DNA from: Ceratopteris richardii
Taxonomy: Eukaryota > Streptophyta > Polypodiopsida > Polypodiales > Pteridaceae
Direction of reading: 5' to 3'
DNA: 64,000 nucleotides
Assembly (NCBI GenBank): GCA_020310875.1
Contig: CM035413.1
Span: forward strand, 162,916,806-162,980,805
The notes below the pieces were generated by a model. It searched no databases, was not told where the DNA came from, and saw only the letters and a program-made list of their open reading frames with translations. A program made the translations under genes and the position numbers. Positions 33,174 to 42,992 of this stretch are shown here, piece by piece (positions within the stretch are counted from its first letter, which is position 1; the number at the start of each line of letters is the position of its first letter).

Positions 33174-36100
33174 ATGAACCTGAGATCTGGTAGACACTTA
33201 GGCAAGGATAAACAAAGCATTAGATCTTTTGAGGCTAGTGTCAACCATACATCCAAGTCTTGGGCACAACAACTAAGTGGTCATCTTTTACTAAGTTCAG
33301 ACACAAGTGATTTAGAAATGTCTTTTAGCATGGGAAAACCTGCACGTGGCTCAGGGACTGCCCATCTACAAACACCAGAAGGTCCCTATAAGACACAGTT
33401 GGAATATATTCGGACCAACCAATTAGCTGCTCGCATCTATGAGGATGACCTGAGGCGATCAGTGATCCAACTCAAAAATCCAGATCAATCCTTTGGACTT
33501 GAACACCCGGTGGTCAAGTTGGAAGAGGGTTCATACATTGATAAGGAAGGAACCATGTATGTGGTTACCAACCAACCAGATAGGACCGATGAGTTTGGAA
33601 ATATCATTCATGAGAATGAGATAGGAGACCTAGAACAAGGAAATGTAGGACAAGGACCCCAGACTCCTAGAGGCAAGTCAGTTTTGACCAGAGTGATCAC
33701 TCCAGACTGGATCCCTCAAGACAACAAAAGCATAGAACTATTTTTGAATAGAGAAACAGAGGAAGCCTTTTGGAGATTCAAGCCAGATCAACCTAGCCAA
33801 TTGGGCATAGTTATCATCTATGAATTCAAAGATCCTGAGATACCAGGCAAAGTTGTCTACCTGGATAACACATCAGAGAAGATATTCTTGGTAACAGAAC
33901 ATGATAGACATGCATATACTTGGAAGAATGAATTGATTTTCCCTCCACCAAGATCCAATGTTTCCCATGGCCTCCAAGGAGTAGGATCATCCCAAGCTCA
34001 TGAAGCCCAGAGAGAAAGAACTAGAGAGAGACCTGAGGTAAGTTTTGCACACACGATGGGCAGAAATAGAGCAGGATTTGGAAATGAAAGACCTAAAAGA
34101 GAGAGACATCAAGCACATAGGCAACAAAGAGATGAACATGATTTTCCATTGCCTAGACCCCGAGAGCACCCAAGAACCCTTAGACCCACTCAAGTGATCA
34201 AGGCAATGAAGAATTATTTTGACGGGTCAGGAGATCCTTATGATCATGTGGCCGAGTTCAAACAAGTGTTAAGAGCTGAACAGGTTGAGGATTTGTTCAC
34301 CCAGTACGAGGCATTTGGTCTGACTCTTAAGGGCACTACCTTAGCTTGGTTTCAACCACTGAGTAGTCGCAACTATCGCGACATAGGTCAACTGCTAGAC
34401 AAATTCATTGTAGAATTTTCCAAGAGTGGTATCAGGCATAACACATCATCCTTGATCCACAGTTTCAAGCAGACACCCCAAGAAACAGTGCGACTAGCAG
34501 GTAGAAGGTTCAGGCAGTACCTAGAAAGATGCCCTACTCCAGAGTTACCCACACCAGCCAAACAAGTGGCTTTGTTCTTAGATGGCTTACTGAGCACAAA
34601 GTTAAGATCATATGTGTACTTGAAAGAGCCTAGATCCATAGAAGAGTGTGTGCGGACGTGCATTGACATAGAAGATAACTTGGGTGAGGAGTTAGGATTG
34701 TCCAAACTCTATAAGGACTCTGATAGCTCTACTAGTCATACTTCAAAAATCTCCACGGAAATAGAGGAGATAGCTGAGCAAGTTGCCAAGAAGCTGGGAG
34801 TCCAAAATAAACAAACACAGAGAGTCACTCCATTGAATCGGTGTTATACTTGCGGAGGCGACCACATGGCTAATGTATGCCCATTGCACAATCAGAACAT
34901 GAGAGAAAGGAATGCTCCATATTGCACTATTGAGAGAAAATATACAAACCACACGGCTCAAGATTGTCCCTATAATAGGCAGGCTATTAGACAGAATTAT
35001 CAACAACCTTACCAACCAAGTAGGTATCAAAACCAATACCAACAACCATATTATAGACCACAACAACAATATCATGCACAATATAGGCCACAACCAGTCT
35101 TGGGAAACCAACCACCAGCTCCTGCCAACGTCATTCCAGTCAAATATGTTGTGGGAGAGGAAAATCCAAATAGAGCATTCGTGCCACTAACCCCATTGAT
35201 ACCAGATAATGACTCTCATGCTCATAGTTCAGACTACTCCCATGAAGGTAGTCCACATGCTTATTACACAGAGTCACCTGAACATAGTGAGATTTACTCG
35301 TATCAATATGAGGCACCACCTATGGAGCAAAATTGGGAGCCAGAATACTCCAATGTCATGTACACAAATCCTAACCCTAGGCCCCAGTTGAGACAAATGA
35401 GACCACAAGCCCCTAAAGGATCTTGTTTCAGATGTCAAGGTGACCATTTCATTCGTGACTGCCCCCACCCACCATCTCCGAGTCAAGGACAGACTATCAC
35501 AATACAGGCTTTTTGTTCTGATTGTGGCAAAGACCATCTCCCTAGAGATTGTCCAAGAAACCCCTCCAGTGCACCCAAGATTACACCCATTAATGTGGTA
35601 GGCTTAGTGGTAGATTCAAGTTCAAGTAGTAGCAATGTGGCTCCTATACAAGCTGTCACTAGGGCACAAGCCTTAAAACAGGATAAACCAGCAGAACAAT
35701 CAGAGTCGAGTGAATCAGGAGAGCCTAGTAAGAGGAAAACAAGAACATGGAAGGATACCAGAGAGAAGGCCAATCGCAAGTGGAATAAAAAGTTATCGGA
35801 ACTAGAAGAAAGCTTAAAAGAAGCGAAAACAAAAAATAGGCCGCAATTAGGGTCTGTTCTTGCAGATCCAACCCCAGAAGGCTTGGACATGATGTTCAAG
35901 GCCTACCAGGCTCGGCTTCAAGAAGGGCCTACAGCTGCAAACATAGACAAGAGTTACCCTAGAGCAGATTTAGAGATTGAACGGATGAAAATGTGCATGA
36001 AAATGGTAGAACAAGCTCAAGCTATACTCGAGACTAGTCAAAAGTCCAATCAGACAAACTCTGTCAAACCGGATTTGCATTTCCAAGGGTTACTAGAAAG

Positions 36101-36383
36101 ATTAGAGCAATTGGTAAACAAACCACAAGTTTCTTTACCTCCACAGGCTCAACCAGTTATTGAAAGAGGAAGCTCACCACCAATGGGAGCTTATGTTCCT
36201 AATTCCACAGATGCTGGAATACCTCCTTCAATTCAACATTACTCTCAAGAGTTATTGCGGGAAATACAAGAAGAGAAATGGGCCAAGGAGAAGGGTAATT
36301 CCCCTCCTATTCCTGAGATTGATGATCTTCATGATCAATTTCCCCAAGACATTCCATCTATTTACAGAGATGAAGCAGAATAA
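33174..36383 (+). CDS. Element B gag polyprotein
   Basis: 1,069 codons from MNLRSGRHLGK to a TAA at 36381-36383. A long N-terminal region of unknown role is followed by a retrotrans_gag capsid-like domain at residues of about 340-500 (MKNYFDGSGDPYDHVAEF, WFQPLSS, EFSKSGIRHNTSSL). Next come three zinc knuckles of the form C-x2-C-x3-H-x4-C near residues 558, 750 and 780, separated by a Gln/Tyr-rich linker, then a charged C-terminal region. The first knuckle is followed by a decayed repeat (CTIERKYTNHTAQDC). The frame continues after the TAA into protease 1; element 4 has no stop there, so it may be a mutation. It would form the particle shell and bind genomic RNA. Confidence 0.9.
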   Translation: MNLRSGRHLGKDKQSIRSFEASVNHTSKSWAQQLSGHLLLSSDTSDLEMSFSMGKPARGSGTAHLQTPEGPYKTQLEYIRTNQLAARIYEDDLRRSVIQLKNPDQSFGLEHPVVKLEEGSYIDKEGTMYVVTNQPDRTDEFGNIIHENEIGDLEQGNVGQGPQTPRGKSVLTRVITPDWIPQDNKSIELFLNRETEEAFWRFKPDQPSQLGIVIIYEFKDPEIPGKVVYLDNTSEKIFLVTEHDRHAYTWKNELIFPPPRSNVSHGLQGVGSSQAHEAQRERTRERPEVSFAHTMGRNRAGFGNERPKRERHQAHRQQRDEHDFPLPRPREHPRTLRPTQVIKAMKNYFDGSGDPYDHVAEFKQVLRAEQVEDLFTQYEAFGLTLKGTTLAWFQPLSSRNYRDIGQLLDKFIVEFSKSGIRHNTSSLIHSFKQTPQETVRLAGRRFRQYLERCPTPELPTPAKQVALFLDGLLSTKLRSYVYLKEPRSIEECVRTCIDIEDNLGEELGLSKLYKDSDSSTSHTSKISTEIEEIAEQVAKKLGVQNKQTQRVTPLNRCYTCGGDHMANVCPLHNQNMRERNAPYCTIERKYTNHTAQDCPYNRQAIRQNYQQPYQPSRYQNQYQQPYYRPQQQYHAQYRPQPVLGNQPPAPANVIPVKYVVGEENPNRAFVPLTPLIPDNDSHAHSSDYSHEGSPHAYYTESPEHSEIYSYQYEAPPMEQNWEPEYSNVMYTNPNPRPQLRQMRPQAPKGSCFRCQGDHFIRDCPHPPSPSQGQTITIQAFCSDCGKDHLPRDCPRNPSSAPKITPINVVGLVVDSSSSSSNVAPIQAVTRAQALKQDKPAEQSESSESGEPSKRKTRTWKDTREKANRKWNKKLSELEESLKEAKTKNRPQLGSVLADPTPEGLDMMFKAYQARLQEGPTAANIDKSYPRADLEIERMKMCMKMVEQAQAILETSQKSNQTNSVKPDLHFQGLLERLEQLVNKPQVSLPPQAQPVIERGSSPPMGAYVPNSTDAGIPPSIQHYSQELLREIQEEKWAKEKGNSPPIPEIDDLHDQFPQDIPSIYRDEAE

Positions 36384-37562
36384 CAAGAAGACGAAAGATT
36401 GGATTTTGAATCTAATACCCTAGAAGAACTGCCTCAATTTCCAGGTCCATGGGAATCTGAATCTCTCCAGATTAGAGCTCCCACAATACTGGGAAGAAAT
36501 GAAGACTCAGTGGTTCCAAGGAACACTGATGTCGTGAAGAACACTAAGGTTCAGTGTCACCTCACTGTAGAAGAGCCACTCAAAGCAAAACCTGAGCTAT
36601 GGAATCATGTGAAGGATCAGGTTCCAGAACTTGAGTCCAATATGCCAAAAACAGGCTCTAAGCAAAAAGTACCAGAGATACCTCTAGACAAAATAGGGGA
36701 CATGTGTGAGGGTGAAGAAGGTAATACTTATCTTCCAATCACCTACCAAGGTTACACAACCAAAGAAATCATAGATTCAGGTGCTGGTGTTGCTATTGCG
36801 ACCACCTCCTTGTGGAAGCAATGGGGCAAGCCCACATTAAGACCAACTAGAATGAAGCTTCAAATGGCTGATGGTCATTTTGAAAGACCTCTAGGATTGC
36901 TAGAAGGGATAACTCTAACCACTTGTGGTGTAGAGTTTGAGCACACATTTGCTATATGTGACTTTGAGAAAAATAATGTCTACGAGATGATCCTAGGAAG
37001 ACCCTTCCTACGACAATTGCAAATAGTACAGGATTGGGGAACCAACTCCTTGTACTTGCAGCACTTAGGGGTCACCACCAAGGTCAATTTGAAGGATTAC
37101 TCCTTCAGAGATGTACCACCCCTACAGTGGAATCCTATCCACAAAGCAAAAGAAGATTCAATCTCTGTGCATTCTGGAAGTTCACCTGATCCATCATGGC
37201 TGCATGAAGATACTCATTTGTGGATATGCAAGGTCCCAGAGGGAGAGGAAAAACGCTTGAAAGCGAGAGAAGAAGGAACTTCACCAGGAGATAGACCAGT
37301 TAGAGACCCAGCCTACACGCCGATGATCTTTCCAGATGAGGAATTTGAGCCTCATGGCTGGCCTGAAATCTTAGCCACCATGGACATTGCTGTCAATGAA
37401 GAACAATGGACACCTCATTGTGATGAGGAGGGTTATGATATTTCAGTGTTCATGTGTCAGCCCTTGCTAGAAGAATGTGACCCTAGTGATGTCATAGAAG
37501 AAGAAGAGAATGACGAGGATATAGAGTCCATTGTGATGGATAGTTGCTTTAACTCAGAGTAG
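36384..37562 (+). CDS. Element B protease 1
   Basis: In the same frame as gag. Retropepsin landmarks are the active site EIIDSGAGVAIAT near residue 125 from 36399 and the hydrophobic MILGRPFL near residue 197. A long acidic C-terminal spacer then leads to a TAG at 37560-37562. It should act as a homodimer cleaving the polyprotein. Element 4 carries the same domain and lacks this TAG, so the stop looks like damage. An ATG at 36399 could start it separately, but polyprotein expression is more likely. Confidence 0.85.
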   Translation, partial: QEDERLDFESNTLEELPQFPGPWESESLQIRAPTILGRNEDSVVPRNTDVVKNTKVQCHLTVEEPLKAKPELWNHVKDQVPELESNMPKTGSKQKVPEIPLDKIGDMCEGEEGNTYLPITYQGYTTKEIIDSGAGVAIATTSLWKQWGKPTLRPTRMKLQMADGHFERPLGLLEGITLTTCGVEFEHTFAICDFEKNNVYEMILGRPFLRQLQIVQDWGTNSLYLQHLGVTTKVNLKDYSFRDVPPLQWNPIHKAKEDSISVHSGSSPDPSWLHEDTHLWICKVPEGEEKRLKAREEGTSPGDRPVRDPAYTPMIFPDEEFEPHGWPEILATMDIAVNEEQWTPHCDEEGYDISVFMCQPLLEECDPSDVIEEEENDEDIESIVMDSCFNSE

Positions 37563-39710
37563 CACTATCTAGAAGATATAGGAGTGTTCACCCAGAGAGA
37601 AGAAGAACCTCTCACAAGTATTAAAATGGTACATTCAAAGGATGGGAGTGAGAGCAGTCAAAAGAAAAAGAAAAGAAAAGCAGTGAAACAAGAAGAGGAG
37701 GAATCATTGTTTGAAGTACCAGAAAACTTCAAGAAATATGGAGTTGACGACCGCAAAATTTTGGTACAAATGCCTAAGAGAGAGGCCATCATAGGAGAAT
37801 CATATGATAATAAAGAAAAAACTAAGAAAATTGTAGTGACCATTGAAGAGAACGAAGAGAGATGCACATATATAGGAGATGACCTAAGTGCAAGAGAAGA
37901 AATGGAGCTTGTAGCTCTATTAAGGGAATATAGGGATGTGTTTGCGTGGCACTATAGAGACTTGAAAGGGGTAGATCCAAGAATTTGCTCTCATACTATC
38001 CCCATGACCGCTGATGCCAAGCCCACCAAACAGAAGCCCTACACATATAATGATACATATGCAACCAAAATAAAAGAAGAAATTGATAGGCTGATTGAAG
38101 CTGGATTCATCTATGAGATTGAGCATACTGAATGTGTGTCCCCCATTGTAGTGGTACCCAAGAAGAACGAGAAGTTGCGAGTGTCTATTAACCTTAAAAA
38201 AGTTAATGCCGCTACGATCAGAGATAGTTATCCACTTCCAATCATAGAACACCTATTGGAGCGTGTTGCAGGCAACGAAGTTTATAGCTTCCTTGATGGG
38301 TTTTCAGGTTACAATCAAGTAGCCATTGCCCCAGAAGATCAACACAAAACAGCTTTTGCTACAGAGTGGGGAATCTTTGCATTTCGTGTGATGCCATTTG
38401 GGCTCACCAATGCACCTGCAACATTCCAAAGGCTCATGTGTCATGTCTTCAAAGAGTTCTTGCGAAAGAGCTTAGAAGTGTATGTGGATGATTTATGTGC
38501 TCATTCCCAAGAAAGAAGGTTTCACATCCCTGAGCTCAGACAAATCTTCAACAAGTGTAGAGAATATCGAGTGTGTCTGAACCCACAAAAGTGTGTGTTC
38601 ATGGTGCGTCAAGGTAAAATCTTAGGTCATATTGTTTCTAAGAATGGAATCTCAACATATGAAGATAAGGTACGAGCCATAGCGGAGCTACCAAGGCCAA
38701 GGAATGTTAAAGAGGTACAAGCCTTTATGGGCCATTGTGGATATTACCGTAGGTTTATCCACATGTACGCGATCATAGCTAGACCCCTTTATGCCTTGTT
38801 GTCTAATTTTGAGTGGAACGACGAATGCGAGAATTCTTTCAATGAACTGAAGAAACGTTTGTGCACAACACCAATACTGACCACTCCTGATTGGAATAAA
38901 CCATTCCATGTCCATGTGGATGCATCCAATCATGCCATAGGATGTGTGCTAGCACAACCCACCAGTGAAGGAAATTTAGATTTACCCATAGCATATGCTA
39001 GTAGACAACTAAACCCAGCCGAAAGAAATTATACCACAACCGAGCGAGAAGCGTTAGGCACGGTATATGCTATGAAGAAGTTTAGACACTATTTATTGGC
39101 CAACAAGTTCAAGTTTTTCACTGATCATCAAGCTTTGTTATATTTGGTCAATAAACCTTGCAATACGGGATGCTTAGTAAGATGGTTCCTCTTACTAATG
39201 GAGTATGACTTTGAAGTTGTTGTCAGGAAAGGTAGAACCCACCTTCGGGCAGATCACCTTTCTCGCATCACTTCAAGAGAGTCACCGCAAGGAGTGCCTG
39301 ACGAATTACCCGATGCTTATCTGTTCAATTTAGAAGTTGTTCCTAAATGGGCAAATAAGTTGGTACCAGTCCTAACCTTTGGCCTTGCAAATAAGAATGT
39401 GAAAACATCACAAGAAGAAATTGTAAAATCACAAAAATATCACATATTAGCAGGAAGCATGTACAAACAAGATACTGAGGGTGTATTAGCTTGCTATGTT
39501 GAGGAGAACGAACATAGTAGTTGGTTGCAACAAGCCCATGAAGGAATGCTAGGAAATCACTATTCTAAACAACGAACATTGCAGAATTTGAAACGTTTAG
39601 GAGTGTATTGGCCTAGCATGGACAAAGCAATACATGAGTGGATCAAGAATTGTCCAATGTGCAGAGAGAGACCACCAGTGGAGCATGCGACCCTTTATCA
39701 AGTATCTTAA
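37563..39710 (+). CDS. Element B reverse transcriptase, RNase H and extra H2C2 finger
   Basis: Same frame as gag and protease 1. RT motifs: [47 protein letters not shown] and the catalytic YVDD near residue 299 (counting from 37584). RNase H follows: HVDASNHAIGCVLAQ, YTTTEREALG, FTDHQALLYL, HLRADHLSRI. After it comes an H-x-H/C-x2-C finger near 39535-39660 (HEGMLGNHY, CPMC). The frame ends at TAA 39708-39710. Integrase continues in another frame, so a frameshift lies near 39690. One residue is unusual: SINLKK where element 4 has CINLKK. Confidence 0.9.
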   Translation, partial: HYLEDIGVFTQREEEPLTSIKMVHSKDGSESSQKKKKRKAVKQEEEESLFEVPENFKKYGVDDRKILVQMPKREAIIGESYDNKEKTKKIVVTIEENEERCTYIGDDLSAREEMELVALLREYRDVFAWHYRDLKGVDPRICSHTIPMTADAKPTKQKPYTYNDTYATKIKEEIDRLIEAGFIYEIEHTECVSPIVVVPKKNEKLRVSINLKKVNAATIRDSYPLPIIEHLLERVAGNEVYSFLDGFSGYNQVAIAPEDQHKTAFATEWGIFAFRVMPFGLTNAPATFQRLMCHVFKEFLRKSLEVYVDDLCAHSQERRFHIPELRQIFNKCREYRVCLNPQKCVFMVRQGKILGHIVSKNGISTYEDKVRAIAELPRPRNVKEVQAFMGHCGYYRRFIHMYAIIARPLYALLSNFEWNDECENSFNELKKRLCTTPILTTPDWNKPFHVHVDASNHAIGCVLAQPTSEGNLDLPIAYASRQLNPAERNYTTTEREALGTVYAMKKFRHYLLANKFKFFTDHQALLYLVNKPCNTGCLVRWFLLLMEYDFEVVVRKGRTHLRADHLSRITSRESPQGVPDELPDAYLFNLEVVPKWANKLVPVLTFGLANKNVKTSQEEIVKSQKYHILAGSMYKQDTEGVLACYVEENEHSSWLQQAHEGMLGNHYSKQRTLQNLKRLGVYWPSMDKAIHEWIKNCPMCRERPPVEHATLYQVS

Positions 39711-41674
39711 TTCCATATTGGAGTGCTCCATTGGTAGAGTTTATGAGATCGGGAAGATTACCCAAAGAGGCCAGTCTAGCAAGAAGATGAAGCATGGAGC
39801 GAGAGGCTCAAGGCTATGCCTTAGTAGGAGAGAACCTATACCGAAGAGGCAAAGGTGGTTACTTAAGGCTGTGCGTTCATGAATCAGACTATTTAAAGGT
39901 CTTAGAGACTGTACACAGTGGTGTTGCAGGTGGACATTTTGGTCCTGACCGAGTGATCAAGACCATTCTATTCTCAGGACTTTGGTGGCCCACTCTTCAT
40001 ATGGATGCACATACCTATGTGAAGAAATGTGACACATGCCAACGTGCACAATATCCAGTTAGAAAAGACGAGATGCCTTTGAGGCCAATGATGGGAGGGC
40101 GTGCATTTTCGAAGTGGGGCATAGACTTCATAGGTCCTATTAACCCCCCAGCTAGAAACTCCCATGCAGAATATATTATTGTAGCCACAGATTACCTTAC
40201 AAAGTGGGTAGAAGTGAAAGCCACAACAAAGAATGATGCTCAGACTACGGCTAAGTTCTTATTTGAGAATGTGTTCACGAGATATGGACTACCAATAGAG
40301 TTGGTGAGCGATAGAGGCACACACTTCTTGAATGAAGTCATTAAAAATCTTCTCCAAGAATTCTTGGTGATACATAAGAAGTCTACCCCCTATCACCCAC
40401 AAGCTAACGGACAAGCCGAGAGTACCAATAAGATCCTTTGTAATGTATTGACAAAATTGGTAAATAATAAACGCTCTGATTGGGACAAACAACTTCATCA
40501 TGCTGTTTGGGCTTACCGAGTTGCCTACAAAACGGTAGTCAATGCCACCCCATTTCAAATGGTCTTTGGACAGAATGCCGTGCTACCACTGGATTTCTTA
40601 ATCCCTGCTTTAAAAGTAGCACAAGAGCATGAGTGGAATGGACATGAATTGTCATCTAGGATCTTTGATCTAAAACGCTTAGGTGAGACAAGGCTACGAG
40701 CGGCTGCAGGCATCTATGCTGCAAAGGAAAGGCAAAAGGCATACTTCGATGCACACATTAAGGATAAGGGACTGAAAGAGGGAGATCTAGTGTTGGTTTA
40801 CACACTAAAACAACATGCTCGTAAGTTGGAAAAACGAGGATATGGACCCATGATCATTAACAGAATTTCCACTAGCGGTGCGGTTCAATTGGCTACTTTA
40901 GAAGGTGATATCTTGCCAAACTATATTAGTGGTTGTAGAGTCAAGTTATATCAAGAACCTCTTACAGAGGACATGCTAATGAGACTCAACACTGCTAAGA
41001 AACGAAAAGAAGAAGAGTTAAGAGTGAGAGAAGAAGCACAGGCCGAGGCCAGAGAGCGTATTAGGCGAAATACGTTAAGGCGATTAGGCCTAGATGCCAA
41101 CTCAAAAGCCCCAAAATATCACGTGGATATGTGCCAAAAGTCAGGCATAGCGACTTCTCAAGTCATTGACCGAAGACCCTTTGTGACCATAGAGATAGGA
41201 CAAGGGAAGGGTGCAAGGACGGTGAAAGCATTGATTGACTCAGGTGCAGCAAGTAGTGTAGTTAGACTTTCCTACTGCCAAGACTTGCAGTTGAACATCA
41301 ATCCCATAGAAGCTTATCTCATAGGATTGGGAGGTGTGGAAACCCCTTGTTTGGGCGAGGTGGAACTTCCCATCTACCTTCAAGATGTTCCAATGAAAGT
41401 CAAAGCGCTAGTATGTCAAGATGAGAACCTTACAGAACCACTTGTCTTGGGTCAAGATTGGATCTATGACCATGCAGTTAACTTAAACCTAAGAAGTCAA
41501 ATTCTTCAAGTTTGGGTACATGAACAATGCATTACATTAGAATTAGAGAACTGCATGCTCCTAGATCATGGCACCACACACTCTCTTAGTTCTTCCAAGA
41601 CTAATCATATGAAAGAAGATGTTGTATGTGTCAAAAGCTCTATGATGCAAAAGGGGTCAATCGTGGAAGACTAG
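39711..41674 (+). CDS. Element B integrase fused to protease 2
   Basis: The open frame starts at 39794; the same frame also reads upstream (WSAPLVEFMRSGRLPKEASLARR) through a TGA at 39788. A second H2C2 zinc finger (VHSGVAGGHF, CDTC) is followed by the catalytic core with KWGIDFIGP, VSDRGTHF and GQAESTNK supplying the acidic triad, then the C-terminal domain (ATPFQMVFGQ, PMIINRIS). At residues of about 475-560 comes a second retropepsin-like domain: ALIDSGAASSVV, GLGGVETPCLGEVELP and VLGQDWIYDH. TAG at 41672 ends it. Element A shows the same order at 2244-3860. Confidence 0.9.
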
Positions 41675-42310
41675 GTTCGAAGGCGGGTGGATCTTTCTTC
41701 TTCTCCAAAGAATCAAGTAGCCATAGTAGTGAGTCCACCACACAAGCAAACACAACCGTTCACGACAACTGCTACATCAAATAGAAAGACACCATTCGAT
41801 AAGAAAGCAGTTCGGAGCATGAAGCAGATATGGGTACGCAAAGGAGAGCAACCACCAGCCTTGCCCCCACAAAGCCCATCCAGGCAAGCCAGCCAGTCCA
41901 GAAGACGAAGGAAGCAGCTCGGACAAGCTCAATCACAAGGTATCCAACAAGTTTGGGTGCCTAAGAAGTTAGCTGCAACGCGAAAGGACTCAACAAAGAA
42001 GCCAAAAAGAGAAAAGGGTAAGAACCACGTACAGAGACCAAAGGAAGATCAAATCAGCTCTTCAACATTAGTAGGAAGACATGCAAAAAGGATATGGGTT
42101 TGGAAGCCACAAGTACAAGTAGCCTCCACCGAACCAAAGCGCCAACCACACTGGATACCACAGTTCAGAAAGCATCCAAAGAGGAAGACGCCTGAAGTGA
42201 CCTCTACAGTGCCAAATGATGTTCTAAAATGGACTCCAATAAGGAGGATTACATCGGTTCAAGACTCAATGGATACCTCCACCAAGGTCGGCATCAACCT
42301 CCGCAAATAA
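41675..42310 (+). CDS. Element B WVPK-repeat tail ORF
   Basis: 207 codons from 41687, in the same frame as integrase-protease 2 and separated from it by one TAG. Very basic and low in hydrophobic residues, with five spaced tryptophan motifs: KQIWVRKG, QQVWVPKK, KRIWVWKP, PHWIPQF and LKWTPIR. Element A keeps the same spacing style and also has a stop just before this region. The product could be a separate protein or a readthrough tail. I know WVPK-like motifs from linkers of other plant elements but no proven function; nucleic-acid binding is a guess. Confidence 0.65.
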   Translation, partial: VRRRVDLSSSPKNQVAIVVSPPHKQTQPFTTTATSNRKTPFDKKAVRSMKQIWVRKGEQPPALPPQSPSRQASQSRRRRKQLGQAQSQGIQQVWVPKKLAATRKDSTKKPKREKGKNHVQRPKEDQISSSTLVGRHAKRIWVWKPQVQVASTEPKRQPHWIPQFRKHPKRKTPEVTSTVPNDVLKWTPIRRITSVQDSMDTSTKVGINLRK

Positions 42311-42565
42311 CATCGAAAGCCTCAAACGAGCGACAACCATGTGCTCGTTGCACAACCCTGTCTTTTGCACCATTCAGGTCATGCATTTCCAAAGTATGCA
42401 TTAATATAGGGCCACATTACACGGCCGTGCATAGACACACTTGAGAATCCCAAGCACAAGAGCACAGTGACATATGTCAAATATTTCTATTGCTACTAAC
42501 TTTTGTGTTCTTGTTTTGTGATATCTTTTCCCTCAAAAAAAAAAAAAAGAAAGAAAAAAGAGGAA
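42311..42565 (+). other. Element B 3' region before the captured fragment
   Basis: Non-coding. Holds the first copy of a ~70-bp imperfect direct repeat (42362-42431, ending GGCCGTGCA) whose partner is at 43181-43252. A run of about 15 adenines and a purine-rich stretch (42535-42565) directly abut the Argonaute-like sequence. Confidence 0.7.
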
Positions 42566-42992
42566 GCACTTGTTCCCAGGTTTGGCTCATGAAACATGAA
42601 TGAGTCATGCTTGGTTAAAGGTGGAACTGTTGATTGCTGGGCATTTATCAGTTTGGATAGAAGTGTGTTTTGGCTAGCAGATGATATAATTGCTGCCTTA
42701 TCTCATAGATGTCAAGAACTTGGCATGAACATGGCATCTACAACTATGATTTTCTCTTACCTTGGTAGGAATGAAGAGCTTGAAGGTCCGCAACTTGAGT
42801 GATGCTTAACTACTTCATGTATGAGAGCATCCAAGGAGACATCTGCAAAGGGTAGTTCTGGAGGAGAATACTCCTGCGTATGGTGAGCTAAAGAGAATAT
42901 GTGAAACTCAGCTTGGTGTAGTTACCCAATGTTGTTTGCCAAGGAATATAAAGAAATTCAATTCTCAGTATTTGTCAAATGTTGCTTTGAAA
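42566..42992 (+). pseudogene. Captured Argonaute (AGO) MID/PIWI fragment
   Basis: Two frames together read like the MID-to-PIWI part of a plant Argonaute. The first (42566-42802) gives ALVPRFGS, a TGA where the family has tryptophan, then NMNESCLVKGGTVDCWAF and SHRCQELGMNM. The second (42843-42992) gives AYGELKRICETQLGVVTQCC and QYLSNVALK, closely following the conserved block before the PIWI catalytic region. Spacing agrees with the protein without introns, suggesting capture from spliced RNA. A frameshift and stops make it non-coding. The catalytic Asp/His residues lie beyond the captured part. No other copy is in the window. Confidence 0.85.

Noticed and set aside
34380..35900. Minus-strand open frames opposite element B gag
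   Set aside because: Shadow frames of a clear gag; codon pattern and homology support only the plus strand.
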